Source of the DNA: Lachnospiraceae bacterium
Lineage (GTDB): Bacteria > Bacillota > Clostridia > Lachnospirales > Lachnospiraceae
Assembly (NCBI GenBank): GCA_902363135.1
Contig: CABIZF010000005.1
Coordinates: 1 to 64,000 of the forward strand
Direction: 5' to 3'
Length of the DNA: 64,000 nucleotides
Part shown: positions 7,351 through 15,960 of the stretch, piece after piece
Layout: every line of letters starts with the position of its first letter
How positions within the stretch are numbered: position 1 is the first letter of the stretch
Notes under the pieces: generated by a model
Database searches by the model: none
Seen by the model: only the letters and a program-made list of their open reading frames with translations
What the model was told of the DNA's origin: nothing
Translations under genes and position numbers: made by a program

Positions 7351-7764
7351 TTATTTTCTTTTATTCTCTGCGATCGACTTTATCAGGCCGCCGATCTGTG
7401 CGCCGATCGCTCCGGTCTGTTTGGCACAATAGAAATAGGCGTCTTTGTTCATGGCTGAATAGCCCAGATCGTAGGCAAGCCGGATCTTCCGTACCAGTCG
7501 CCGTTTTAATCGGTCGGCCGCGTACAGGTGACTTGCTACCTTTGTGATCTCAAACATTTCTATTTCGTCCAGTATTCCGTCGATACTTTCCCGAATATCC
7601 TTTTGCAGCGTGAATTTTTCATAGTGTGGAAATTTCTTCATTTTCTCATGAAGGTACACCGAAAAATCATAGGCCATTTGGTGCGCTTCGGTGTGGGTGT
7701 AGTCCATTTGTGCGGTTTCCTCTTTTCCCTGCGTCGCGCTTTTACTTCTGCTTTGATATGCCAT
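7351..7764 (-). CDS. avd: DGR accessory variability determinant (Avd-like) protein
   Basis: 137 aa, basic, nearly all helical: HQMAYDFSVYLHEKMKKFP, then FTLQKDIRESIDGILDEIE, RLKRRLVRKIRLAYDLGY and the final GGLIKSIAENKRK helix. This four-helix pattern and the position between VR gene and TR match the Avd family, a pentameric partner of the RT that binds RNA. ATG 7764 follows GGGAGAAT; an internal ATG at 7707 after AGAGGAAA is an alternative that would match the family length better. The ORF ends 24 bases before TR, and its 3' end is probably part of the DGR RNA. Confidence 0.88.
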   Translation of the reverse strand: MAYQSRSKSATQGKEETAQMDYTHTEAHQMAYDFSVYLHEKMKKFPHYEKFTLQKDIRESIDGILDEIEMFEITKVASHLYAADRLKRRLVRKIRLAYDLGYSAMNKDAYFYCAKQTGAIGAQIGGLIKSIAENKRK

Positions 7765-7784
7765 GTTCTATTCTCCCGGAAAAT

Positions 7785-7809
7785 AGGGGCTGCCCTTTCG
7801 GGCGCCCCT
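7785..7809 (-). promoter_or_regulatory. DGR target-site hairpin/cruciform after the VR
   Basis: Reverse strand: AGGGGC and GCCC pair with GGGC and GCCCCT around a GAAA loop, with one bulged A. It lies 5 bases after the stop codon of the variable protein and 15 bases after the VR end. DGR targets carry a hairpin with a 4-base loop at this place that marks the VR as recipient; TR lacks it here. There is no T run, so it is not a normal terminator. Confidence 0.85.
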
Positions 7810-7814
7810 TCTGC

Positions 7815-8927
7815 TTACTGCGCGTCACACACGCACCACACGCCAATGTCGCCGTTGACGCTCCACGGGGAATTGCTGGCGTTGACCGCGCGCGAACCGT
7901 CGTGAACGCCGTCGCTCCAACCGCCGCCGCCAATGAGCGCGTGAAGAGCGGTATTCGACGGAATATAGGCGTCACCATAGCCCGCGCCCAGTACGTCGTA
8001 CCAGTTCCACGCGGAAGCCGTAGGATCCAGGCAAAATTCGTCAAGCCACTTCCAAACGTTACCCACCAGATCGCGGATATTAAGCGCGGAAATAGCGTTC
8101 GCAACATATCCCGTTTTCTGGCGTCCGGTGTTTCCGGTTGCGCTCCATGCGTAGGTGTTGTTTGCGTCCTGACCTTCCGGGGATCCTGCTGCCGCCTGAC
8201 AAAATTCTGCATAGGTCGGAAGTCTCTTTCCGACGCGGCGGGCCTTCTCATTTGCGATATACCAGTTCAGGCCTTCCGTTCCGGTGATCGGGTTCGCGTT
8301 ATACTTTGACTGTAAACCCTGACTTCCATTATCAGAAGAAAGGTAAATATCGCCCCACAATCCATTCCCAAGGTAAACCATGCCGGAAGGATCGTCACAC
8401 TTCGGGCGGTGCTTTGTGGTCCATACGCTGTTCGGAATAATGCCGTTGTATACGTTGCCCTGCCAACCGCTGCCGTTTTCTGTTCCGCTGCTGTTGATCG
8501 GGTTTCCAAGCGCGTTCACATATCGGCACTTCCCATAATGGAAGCCGCCGATCTTTCGGCTGTTGTCCGCTGTGTACCCGGAAGGGTAAGTGGAATTTTT
8601 AGAAATTACAAAAACTTCGTCACGGTCCACGGTGTCGGATCCGTTGGTCGGATCGCAACAATAAATATAGTAGTCCGTTCCCATTTCAAACCCGGAACCA
8701 GTGTCAAGGTTTGCCGTTGTAAGGTTCGTTAATACGGTTTTGAATACAGAAGAACCGACGGCGATCAGGACGCCGGCCGCGATCGTGATCTGGTTCGGTG
8801 TAGCTGCTCCCGCTGCCGTGATATACTGCGCCTTCTGTGATACAATGTCGCTCATGGCTGACAGCTTTTCCGTGGTGATCTTCGCCTTCGTGTTCATCAT
8901 TGTTTCATCATAAAGAAAAAATTTCAT
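7815..8927 (-). CDS. DGR-diversified tail-tip protein (C-type-lectin/FGE-like fold)
   Basis: 370 aa. The N-terminal part (to about residue 90) looks like a tail attachment region; the rest has FGE-sulfatase/C-lectin hallmarks: GKRLPTYAEFCQAAAG, RDLVGNVWKWLDEF, GGGW, DGSRAVN and the final GVWCVCDAQ. The VR covers about residues 326-367, where ligand-contact residues lie in Mtd-type proteins. ATG 8927 follows AAAGGAG. As the last tail gene before the DGR it is the probable receptor-binding protein; diversification would shift host-surface specificity. The ligand is unknown. Confidence 0.93.
   Translation of the reverse strand: MKFFLYDETMMNTKAKITTEKLSAMSDIVSQKAQYITAAGAATPNQITIAAGVLIAVGSSVFKTVLTNLTTANLDTGSGFEMGTDYYIYCCDPTNGSDTVDRDEVFVISKNSTYPSGYTADNSRKIGGFHYGKCRYVNALGNPINSSGTENGSGWQGNVYNGIIPNSVWTTKHRPKCDDPSGMVYLGNGLWGDIYLSSDNGSQGLQSKYNANPITGTEGLNWYIANEKARRVGKRLPTYAEFCQAAAGSPEGQDANNTYAWSATGNTGRQKTGYVANAISALNIRDLVGNVWKWLDEFCLDPTASAWNWYDVLGAGYGDAYIPSNTALHALIGGGGWSDGVHDGSRAVNASNSPWSVNGDIGVWCVCDAQ
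7825..7950 (-). repeat. DGR variable repeat (VR)
   Basis: 126 bp in the last codons of the tail-tip gene, ending 3 codons before its stop. Relative to TR there are seven A-to-G, one A-to-C and one A-to-T changes (coding sense). They give Asn to Gly, Asn to Ser (three), Asn to Asp (two), Tyr to Ser and one silent change. Homology stops sharply on both sides. Confidence 0.97.
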
Positions 8928-8943
8928 GTGTTTTTCTCCTTTC

Positions 8944-9381
8944 TTACTGCTGCAGGTCTGCTTTGATTGCTTCCAGTTCTTCTTCCGTCATTCCTAACGT
9001 TTCATAAACGGAAGGTGTGTTCGCGATCTTGATCGTTTCGGAACCGGCCGCGATCGCTCTTGAAAGTGTGATCTTTGTCTTTTCCTTCTCTGCTTTCCCG
9101 GATCCGTCCGGTTCTCCGTCGATATGTTCCACGCTCTGAACGGTTGCGGTCACGCCGCCGGCCGTAACCCTTGCGCCTGCTGCCGCTTCGTTGCAATATG
9201 TAACCGTCACCGTCTTTTTATCCTCTGACAGTTCACGGATCGGGCAAATAATAAAATTCTGGTTTTCGATCGCTTCGATCGCTTCCAGAAGGTCGGCCGC
9301 CTGTAACTGTCCGGCGTCCACCATAGTTTTGCAGTTCTTCACGTCCTGCGCTGTTTTCAATACTTTCGGAAATCCTTTCAT
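8944..9381 (-). CDS. phage tail-tip associated protein, unknown function
   Basis: 145 aa. The N-terminus is helical (VLKTAQDVKNCKTMVDAG, LLEAIEAIENQNF), the middle is beta-rich (KTVTVTYCNEAAAGARVTA) and the C-terminus helical (LGMTEEELEAIKADLQQ). It lies between the fibre-like protein and the DGR target in one leftward run with 17-20-bp gaps, so it is a late structural or assembly gene, perhaps a chaperone or adaptor for the variable tip. No family recognised. Confidence 0.7.
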   Translation of the reverse strand: MKGFPKVLKTAQDVKNCKTMVDAGQLQAADLLEAIEAIENQNFIICPIRELSEDKKTVTVTYCNEAAAGARVTAGGVTATVQSVEHIDGEPDGSGKAEKEKTKITLSRAIAAGSETIKIANTPSVYETLGMTEEELEAIKADLQQ

Positions 9382-9401
9382 AGTGTCTTTTTCTCCTTTT
9401 C

Positions 9402-10469
9402 TTAATTTTTAGATACATACGCGCCAACATAGCCGCCAACGGCTGCGAAAGCGTTTTTGTCGTAAATAGTGAAATTCAACGTTTCCGTTGTCTGTGTGTG
9501 GTCCAGAACAAAGGTTTTCGGGATAATTAACAGGTTGTCGGCCTGCGGCTCTACTTTGTAGGTTCCCGGCTCTGTCAGGTAAGTTTTGCCGCCTGCTGCA
9601 TACGTCGCCGTTGTAACTGTTCCGGAATTTTCGTTCGTAATGTCGATCAGGATCGCCGCCGTTTCCTTCGACTGGTTTTCAAACATGATCTTCGTTGCCA
9701 GATTTTCAAAGTTTGCCTGCAGCGCGTTGACCGAAAACCACAACGCGGCCGCTGCGTCCTGCGATAACTGATCCTTGATCCGGTTGTAAAGGTCTGTGAA
9801 AAGTTCTTCCTGCTGCCCTGCGTAGGTTTCAAACTGGTTTTCCATGTTGTGAAGGGCTGCCGTTCCCTGATCCTCTAAATTCGTGATCGTGGACTGGTAG
9901 GCGTTGAACTCTTCCGTTATCTGTGCTTGATACTTCTGGAAGAACGCCTGAAACTGCGCCGTGATCTGTGAAAAGTCAATTTCTTTTACGGTCGCCATTA
10001 CCCACCCGCAAACGTCGGCGTTCATTCTTGTATCTGTTATATTATCCTGTGTGATCTTGATCGCTCCGACTTCCACCCTAATTTCTGCCAGTTTCAGATC
10101 GTGGATCGCTTCGGTTCTTGTAATCTCCGGCGCTACCGGGTTTTTACTGAAACCGCCGGTTTCGATCAGAATATAAAAGTCGCGTTCCGTGTCGTCCCTT
10201 CGCAAGATCACGTTGTCGATACGGGCCAACGTTCCGGACGCTTTTTCAAGGGTGAAGATCTGCGCCTGTTCAAAATGCTTTGTCTTTCCCTTGATGTTTG
10301 CATAGCCGCCGCCGACGCTTATATTCATGCCGTCGCCCGTGGCTGTCACGGCGAAGCAATTATTAAAAACGCCGGTTGTGAAGAATGGTAAAAGCCATTC
10401 ACTCATGCTGTCGGCATTGTAAACGCGGTCGCCGTTTCTGGAATTGTAGAAATTCGCATACTGTCCCAT
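9402..10469 (-). CDS. phage baseplate/tail-fibre-like protein
   Basis: 355 aa, ATG 10469 one base from the preceding gene. N-terminal part FYNSRNGDRVYNADSMSEWL and GMNISVGGGYANIKGK is typical of Firmicutes tail proteins that sit on the baseplate. The centre (about 165-240) is coiled coil (FFQKYQAQITEEFNAYQSTI). The C-terminus is beta-rich, like a receptor or carbohydrate-binding head. It likely forms the tail-tip fibre that carries the downstream proteins. Confidence 0.75.
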   Translation of the reverse strand: MGQYANFYNSRNGDRVYNADSMSEWLLPFFTTGVFNNCFAVTATGDGMNISVGGGYANIKGKTKHFEQAQIFTLEKASGTLARIDNVILRRDDTERDFYILIETGGFSKNPVAPEITRTEAIHDLKLAEIRVEVGAIKITQDNITDTRMNADVCGWVMATVKEIDFSQITAQFQAFFQKYQAQITEEFNAYQSTITNLEDQGTAALHNMENQFETYAGQQEELFTDLYNRIKDQLSQDAAAALWFSVNALQANFENLATKIMFENQSKETAAILIDITNENSGTVTTATYAAGGKTYLTEPGTYKVEPQADNLLIIPKTFVLDHTQTTETLNFTIYDKNAFAAVGGYVGAYVSKN

Positions 10470-11513
10470 TTATTTATCGCTCCAATCTATTTTTTCGGGT
10501 AATGCGTCGCCCATGGTCGGTACTACATACATTCCCCCGTACTCATATACTTCTTGAAGTTCTGTGATCCTCTGGTTTAATACAATCCCCCATTTCTTTT
10601 TCTTTACGGTCACAATATCCCCCAAGTCGTAATGTGTCTTATATTTGAAATTTATGTCCGCTTCGGTTTCGCACTCCACACTTTCAGAAACAACATTCGT
10701 CGCCAATGCTTCCCGGCCGCGTTGGGCCAGTGCTGCTTTATATGCTGCGTCTGTCAGTCCTTCGCTTTGAATGTCCTTCGCGTCCACAAAAATCTCCCGA
10801 AGATCTAACCCGGTGCCGCCGCCGACTTCCACATATACGCGGGCGGCTCCTTCGCCTTCCCCGCCGACGATCGCTTTTGTCCTGTACTGTTGATCGTTAT
10901 ATTTATAAATAACATTGTTTAGGTTGTTGTAACTCTCTGAAAAGGTAACGCGTGAATTGATATCTTGCGCCGTGGTCCTGTCGGTTCCTTTGTAGGTTTC
11001 AAATATAATTTTCTTGTTCCGGAAGTCTGGCCGGAAGCGATAACCGATCGTTCCGGCCTTTGCCAGTTTTGTTTCGTATGTCATAAGGTTTTTCATAGTC
11101 GCTTGAAACTCTACTGTTTCTGTGAAACCATTTAAGGTTCCCAACTCCACAAGTGGGATCGCCGTTACTCCGGAAAGAAGGTTCCTCATGGCAACTTCTA
11201 TTTTTCCGGAAAAATTCACGGTCGATTTTATCAGGCGCCGATCCATGTAGGACGAAAGAAAGCGGCCCTTTGCTGTGATCTCATTTTTCAGATCGCTTTC
11301 TTCGTTCTCTATATCCTCGATCACTCCCGCTTCGCTGCTGCCGCGTTTAGAAATAATGTTTCCTTTTGTCAGCAAACGAAGGTTTTTTTCTGTGATCGGG
11401 GCGTGGATCTCAAAATTTCCCGGCTCGTAATATTTCCGCGTCCAGATCAAGGAAGTGTGGTTTTCGATCACTCCCTTAAAATTCAGATCGCGATCGTAAA
11501 TTCTTGCTTCCAT
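10470..11513 (-). CDS. tail protein of the siphovirus ReqiPepy6 Gp37 type
   Basis: 347 aa. The start MEARIYDRDLNFKGVIENHT, followed by SLIWTRKYYEPGNFEIHAP and later YDLGDIVTVKKKKWGI, is characteristic of the Gp37-like tail-hub family. It follows Dit directly (1-bp gap), where siphophages encode the tail-associated hub or lysozyme (Tal). No peptidase motif was recognised. Probable baseplate hub. Confidence 0.85.
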   Translation of the reverse strand: MEARIYDRDLNFKGVIENHTSLIWTRKYYEPGNFEIHAPITEKNLRLLTKGNIISKRGSSEAGVIEDIENEESDLKNEITAKGRFLSSYMDRRLIKSTVNFSGKIEVAMRNLLSGVTAIPLVELGTLNGFTETVEFQATMKNLMTYETKLAKAGTIGYRFRPDFRNKKIIFETYKGTDRTTAQDINSRVTFSESYNNLNNVIYKYNDQQYRTKAIVGGEGEGAARVYVEVGGGTGLDLREIFVDAKDIQSEGLTDAAYKAALAQRGREALATNVVSESVECETEADINFKYKTHYDLGDIVTVKKKKWGIVLNQRITELQEVYEYGGMYVVPTMGDALPEKIDWSDK

Positions 11514-11514
11514 A

Positions 11515-12387
11515 TCACACCCCCAGATAACGGAACCTGTAAGAAACGGTAACGTTCAGGTAATCTTCGCCGGCGTCTGCCGTATATCGGATCGTGTTTG
11601 TTCCATGCTGCAGCTGTATAAAGTCGCTGTCTTCGTCCAGATACTCGTTGATCTCCTGTTTTACGCCGTCCCTTACAAGGTACACCGCTTTGTTATTTGT
11701 TTCTGTGGTAATAATCACCACGTCGCCGGCGTTGATAGAAAAAGATCTGACTTCGTTTCCGATCTTGATAAATTCGCCGCTTTCCGCATGATATACGGCC
11801 GGGTTTATTACCGGTCCTTCCGCTTCCAGTGTGACAGTTATTCCGATATTGTCCGCGGCGCTGTCGTTCTCGATCTCTTTCAATACTTCGGCCGTTCTTT
11901 CCGCGAACGGCTCTTTCTCTTCCAGAAATTCGTGTGGCCATTCAAAAAGCCCCGTCCAACTTGCCATAGATACGGAAATATCTTCAAGATCCCGGAAGAA
12001 CGGATCCGGGCAAAGAAGGGAAATACTGAAATTTCTAACCACTCCCGCTTCGTCAATGTCGATCCCTTCCACCTTGTAGTCGATCACGCGGGTTTCGCTG
12101 CCTTCCATGTAGGTGAAAAGGCCGGTTGACTTCGGTTTGAAGCATTTGTAAAGTAGATCCCTGTTTGCCTGATAGTCCCGTTCCATTTGTGCCGTTATTA
12201 CAATGTTTCTTTGTTTGGTAGTGCTTCCCTGATACGTGGAACCGTCCACCATGGTATTTTCCGACGTGACAACGTTGTTCGATACCGTGTAAATGCCGTC
12301 CACTGATACAAGGAAGAACGGTTCAAAGGAATAGTTAAATTCCACTTGAACCCCGTCTTCATTCTTGCAAATAATTCTTTTCGCCAT
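11515..12387 (-). CDS. distal tail protein (Dit)
   Basis: 290 aa. The N-terminus MAKRIICKNEDGVQVEF with later TYQGSTTKQRNIVITAQM, RDLLYKCFKPKSTGLFTY and ISLLCPDPFFRDLEDI matches the Dit (Siphophage tail) family. The C-terminal beta domain ends SYRFRYLGV. It follows the tape measure gene with a 3-bp gap, the usual order. It forms the hexameric ring joining tail tube and hub. Confidence 0.92.
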   Translation of the reverse strand: MAKRIICKNEDGVQVEFNYSFEPFFLVSVDGIYTVSNNVVTSENTMVDGSTYQGSTTKQRNIVITAQMERDYQANRDLLYKCFKPKSTGLFTYMEGSETRVIDYKVEGIDIDEAGVVRNFSISLLCPDPFFRDLEDISVSMASWTGLFEWPHEFLEEKEPFAERTAEVLKEIENDSAADNIGITVTLEAEGPVINPAVYHAESGEFIKIGNEVRSFSINAGDVVIITTETNNKAVYLVRDGVKQEINEYLDEDSDFIQLQHGTNTIRYTADAGEDYLNVTVSYRFRYLGV

Positions 12388-12390
12388 TTA

Positions 12391-15282
12391 TCAACCCCCC
12401 TGTAACTGCAAAACCATGTTTCGGGTTGCGTTTCGTGTCTGGCGGGCTGTTTCATACGGCGAAAGTGCCTTCGGGCTTGTAATGTTGACATTCTGAACAA
12501 AACTTTTCCCGCCGCCTTCTGCTGTTTCAAGGGCCGTATTCCTTGCCGAAGCCGTAAGCGGTGTTACAACTGCTTCTCCGTTCACCATCTGGATCAACTC
12601 CGGGCCTGCTTCTGCCATAATGGCTTGACCGTTTTTCAGAACGCCGCCCTTTGCCAGACGCGGAAGCGATACTTCGCCAACGTGGCCGATACTTACGCCC
12701 GGAATATCGTTGATAATGTCGATCGCGCCGTTAATGAAGCCGATCGCCTTATTCACCGCACGTTCTACGGTTGCAAGGGCGTTGTTTATGGCCGATTTGA
12801 AGGCGCCGCCGATTGCTTCACCGATATTCGTTCCTACGTTTGTAAAAATGCCCTTGATCGTGTCCCATATCCCCGAAAAGAAGGATCCAATATTGCTAAA
12901 CACGTTTTTAATGTTCGTGTATGCTTCCGTGAATTTTGTCTGGAACCACGATCCGACTGTTGAAAATACAGACTTAATATCTGTGTATCTATCATTGAAC
13001 CACTGGCCGATCGCGGAAAATACATTTTTCACGTTCGTATAGGCATTTTGAAACATGGTTTGAAACCACGTTGCCACGGTTGACAAGGCGTTTTTAATGT
13101 CTGTCCACCGGGCCGCGAACCACTGGCCGATCCCCGAAAAGATCGTTGTTATTGCCGTATAGGCCGCGCGGAATTTATCCGCAAACCACGCGCCGACGCC
13201 TGAAAAGATCGAAACAATCCCGGACCATATATCAGAGAAAATTTTCTTCACGTTGACGCCGAACGTCTGAAAGAATGTGATTATAAAATTCACAACCGCC
13301 GTAAGAAGATTTTTTACAATCTCGATCAGGTTTTTCAGGGCTGCTTCTATGTACTGGCCGAACCCGTCCAGATCGCCCCGGAATAGTGCCATAAATGCAC
13401 TAATAATATTGCTTACAAAGTCGATCGCATTTTGTACGGCTGAAAGGATCGGCGCCATGGCTGAAAGTGCGCCCTGTATCAGTGCCATAACGTAAGTTGT
13501 GAAAAACTGGAATACAGGCTTCAACTTTTCCATTAAATTTTTGAAACTTTCGCCCAACTGCTGCAAGATCGGTTTTATTTTCTCGATCGTTTCCGAAATG
13601 CTCTTTTTAATCTCCGCGAAGGCTTTGTTCACCATTTCCCGGAACCAGTCGCACTTCTGATACATCAACACGAAGCAGGCCACAAGCGCCGCCACGGCCG
13701 CCACAACGGCCCCGATCGGGTTCGCCGATAAAATAGCCCACAAGCCTTTCCCGGCCGTCCCTGCGGCCTTGAATACGCCCGATATTTTAGAAAATGCCCC
13801 GATCGCTTTCGATACTCCCGAAGATAGTTTCCCGAAAATAATTAAAGCCGGTCCGATCGCCGCTACCACCGCGCCAACCTTTACGATCGTTTCTTTCTGC
13901 GTGTCGTTCAGGTTCTTAAACCACTGTGTAAAGGTTTTCACCTTCTCCACGACACGTTCCAGAATGGGCGCCACGGTCTGCATTAAAGTATTTCCAAGAT
14001 CTGCGCCTGCTACTTTCAAATTATTAAGCGCGACTTTTGCCTGATCTGGCGGATCCAGTGTCGCGTTGAACGTGTCTTCGACTACGTTTCCGTAATCTGA
14101 TAAGGCGCCGGAAAGATCGTCGATAGAAAGGCGGCCTTCTCTGATCGCCTGCGTCATTTCGGCGGCGCCCTTCTTTCCGAATAACTCCGTCGCCGCCTGC
14201 AGTGCGTCTGTTTCGCTGCTTGCGTTTTTGATCTTCTCGATCGTTTCGCCCAGTGCGTCTTTTAGGTCCTTTCCGTCCGCTGTCGCGTTCTGCTGCGCCT
14301 TCTTTAGTCCTGCAAGCGCTGTTGTGGCGTCCACGCCGTTCGCTTCAAACTGTGCAAGTAAATTTACCGAAGACGTGAGATCAAGGCCCATTTCCTTTAA
14401 TGTGGCGCCGTTGGTCTGTAATGTATTCTGCAGCGTGTCCATGGAAATTCCCGTGTCTTGTCCTGCTTTTGTAAGAAGGCCCAACACTTCGCCGGTGTGG
14501 CTGCTGTCAACGCCGAATTTCGTCATAATGGCGTCTACGCTGTCGATCGCGCCGTTCAGATCTGTTCCGTTAATTTCCGAAAACTGAATGAATTTTGAAG
14601 AAAGGTCTTCAAGTTCTTTCCCGGTGGAACCGAAGCGGGTGTTTACCTCTCCGATCGCGATCCCGGCCGTTTCTGCTTCTGTCGGAAGTGAAGTAAAAAC
14701 GGCGTCCATGCTGTCTTGTAAACTGTCCAACGCTTCCCCAGAAGCGCCCGTTTTTGTTATAATCGTATCGTAACCGGCGTCTAATTCATTAAATGCCGCG
14801 ATCGAAGCGGTCCCGATCCCTGCGATCGCTCCCGTCACCGGAAGAAGTTTCTTCCCCAGTGCTTCGGACTTTTTGCCAATCTTTCCGGCGATCTCCCCCA
14901 CCTTTTCAAGTGTTGAATTGCTGTCCTCTGCTGCCGTTTTCAGGTTTTTCAGGTCCGCTTCTGTCTTTATAATCTCTCTTTGTAATGCCCGGTACTGTTC
15001 TTCCGACACTTCGCCGTTTTCAAACTGCTTCTGAACCTGTGCTTCTGCTGACTTCAAAACGTCCAGTTTTTCAGAAGTAGCGGCCACGGCTTCTTTTAGT
15101 AGCGTCTGTTTCTGTGCTAAAAGTTCCGTGTTCTTCGGATCCAGTTTCAGGCCCTTTTCGACTTCTTTTAATTCTTTCTGCAGATCGCGCGACTGTTTAT
15201 TGACACCCGAAAGGGCTTTATCTAATTTCGTAGTGTCGCCGCCGATCTCAATAGTAATTCCTTTTATTGTGCTTGCTGCCAC
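12391..15282 (-). CDS. phage tail tape measure protein
   Basis: 963 aa, the largest gene of the phage. The N-terminal third is coiled coil (LQKELKEVEKGLKLDPKNTE), followed by the TP901-type tape measure domain (about 170-430; FGSTGKELEDLSSKFIQFS). Hydrophobic segments lie at about 470-535 (IVKVGAVVAAIGPALIIFG, IGAVVAAVAALVACFVLMY). A tandem repeat region follows (about 700-850, units with WF and NVFSxIGQWF). The length suggests a tail near 140 nm, using about 0.15 nm per residue. Confidence 0.95.
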   Translation of the reverse strand: MAASTIKGITIEIGGDTTKLDKALSGVNKQSRDLQKELKEVEKGLKLDPKNTELLAQKQTLLKEAVAATSEKLDVLKSAEAQVQKQFENGEVSEEQYRALQREIIKTEADLKNLKTAAEDSNSTLEKVGEIAGKIGKKSEALGKKLLPVTGAIAGIGTASIAAFNELDAGYDTIITKTGASGEALDSLQDSMDAVFTSLPTEAETAGIAIGEVNTRFGSTGKELEDLSSKFIQFSEINGTDLNGAIDSVDAIMTKFGVDSSHTGEVLGLLTKAGQDTGISMDTLQNTLQTNGATLKEMGLDLTSSVNLLAQFEANGVDATTALAGLKKAQQNATADGKDLKDALGETIEKIKNASSETDALQAATELFGKKGAAEMTQAIREGRLSIDDLSGALSDYGNVVEDTFNATLDPPDQAKVALNNLKVAGADLGNTLMQTVAPILERVVEKVKTFTQWFKNLNDTQKETIVKVGAVVAAIGPALIIFGKLSSGVSKAIGAFSKISGVFKAAGTAGKGLWAILSANPIGAVVAAVAALVACFVLMYQKCDWFREMVNKAFAEIKKSISETIEKIKPILQQLGESFKNLMEKLKPVFQFFTTYVMALIQGALSAMAPILSAVQNAIDFVSNIISAFMALFRGDLDGFGQYIEAALKNLIEIVKNLLTAVVNFIITFFQTFGVNVKKIFSDIWSGIVSIFSGVGAWFADKFRAAYTAITTIFSGIGQWFAARWTDIKNALSTVATWFQTMFQNAYTNVKNVFSAIGQWFNDRYTDIKSVFSTVGSWFQTKFTEAYTNIKNVFSNIGSFFSGIWDTIKGIFTNVGTNIGEAIGGAFKSAINNALATVERAVNKAIGFINGAIDIINDIPGVSIGHVGEVSLPRLAKGGVLKNGQAIMAEAGPELIQMVNGEAVVTPLTASARNTALETAEGGGKSFVQNVNITSPKALSPYETARQTRNATRNMVLQLQGG

Positions 15283-15285
15283 CTG

Positions 15286-15528
15286 CTATTCACCGCCCCT
15301 TCGTTTGAACTTCTCGCGAATGGCCTTTCGGTCCGGTTCTGTTTGCGAAATTCTCCAACAATTTTCAAGGTAGTTTCTGCCTTCCTTTGTCTGGTTCATT
15401 TCATGAATAAACGCTTCGCGCATGAAGAAAAGGTATAGATCAAGGTCCAGTTCTTGCACCTGCCATATATTCAAACCGGTGTAGTCAATCACCAGTTTTT
15501 CGCCGCGTGTGAGTGTTTTATAGTACAC
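15286..15528 (-). CDS. tail assembly chaperone, C-terminal (T) part reached by -1 frameshift
   Basis: The 80-aa ORF from GTG 15528 is better read as the extension of the upstream chaperone. Its frame is open back through the slippery site CCCAAAC at 15567-15573 and runs to 15286, giving a G-GT fusion of about 202 aa. The extension contains FFMREAFIHEMNQTKEGRNY and ends RREKFKRRGGE-like, basic. It lies directly before the tape measure gene, as T domains do; these recruit the tape measure during tail assembly. Confidence 0.8.
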   Translation of the reverse strand: MYYKTLTRGEKLVIDYTGLNIWQVQELDLDLYLFFMREAFIHEMNQTKEGRNYLENCWRISQTEPDRKAIREKFKRRGGE

Positions 15529-15563
15529 CCCTTCGTTATCCCCGCCGGGATAGAAGGGGATCT

Positions 15564-15893
15564 TTAGTTTGGGTTATTCTTTACGCCGCCCGCGAACTCC
15601 ATGTAAGCGTCGATCAGCGCTTCCATTTCCTCGGTGTCGTAATCGTCCGTGATCTCTTTCGTCGTCACCTGCTCCCCGGTCATATTGTGGGAAAGAATTT
15701 CGGCGCAAAGGCCGCCCAGTGTGTCCATGGCGTCTTCTGCCGTCATGCTGTCCGTGTCCATTTCCTGCAGCGCTGACAGTTTTTCAAACGTCTTTTTCAT
15801 AGGCATTTTCACGATCAGTTTTCTATTGTCTTTCAGTGTTACGGTCATGAAGGAACGCTTCACCTTGTTAAAATCAAAACTTAAATTCGCCAC
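15564..15893 (-). CDS. tail assembly chaperone (G protein)
   Basis: 109 aa, ATG 15893, preceded by AGAAAGGAG. Small acidic protein (MANLSFDFNKVKRSFMTVTL start; EEMEALIDAYMEFAGGVKN end), placed between the major tail protein and the tape measure. It ends with the sequence C CCA AAC TAA, a -1 slippery heptamer right before the stop, so a fraction of ribosomes should make the longer G-GT form. Confidence 0.88.
   Translation of the reverse strand: MANLSFDFNKVKRSFMTVTLKDNRKLIVKMPMKKTFEKLSALQEMDTDSMTAEDAMDTLGGLCAEILSHNMTGEQVTTKEITDDYDTEEMEALIDAYMEFAGGVKNNPN
15567..15573 (-). promoter_or_regulatory. programmed -1 ribosomal frameshift site CCCAAAC
   Basis: X XXY YYZ heptamer in the right register (C CCA AAC), immediately before the TAA of the G ORF. 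The -1 frame continues CTA AAG ATC CCC and joins the 15286-15528 ORF without a stop. Position and outcome agree with the lambda G/GT paradigm. Confidence 0.8.
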
Positions 15894-15960
15894 GCTAATT
15901 TCTCCTTTCTACTAAATAACGGCAAGGCGTACCCGCCGCCCTGCCGTTATGGTTTTGCTT

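Noticed and set aside
7785..7809. Rho-independent terminator after the variable protein
   Set aside because: There is no T run after the stem, and position plus GAAA loop fit the DGR hairpin.
7626..8309. Long rightward ORFs across the VR gene and avd
   Set aside because: They are shadows of the leftward DGR genes and repeat TR/VR-derived peptides in the wrong strand.
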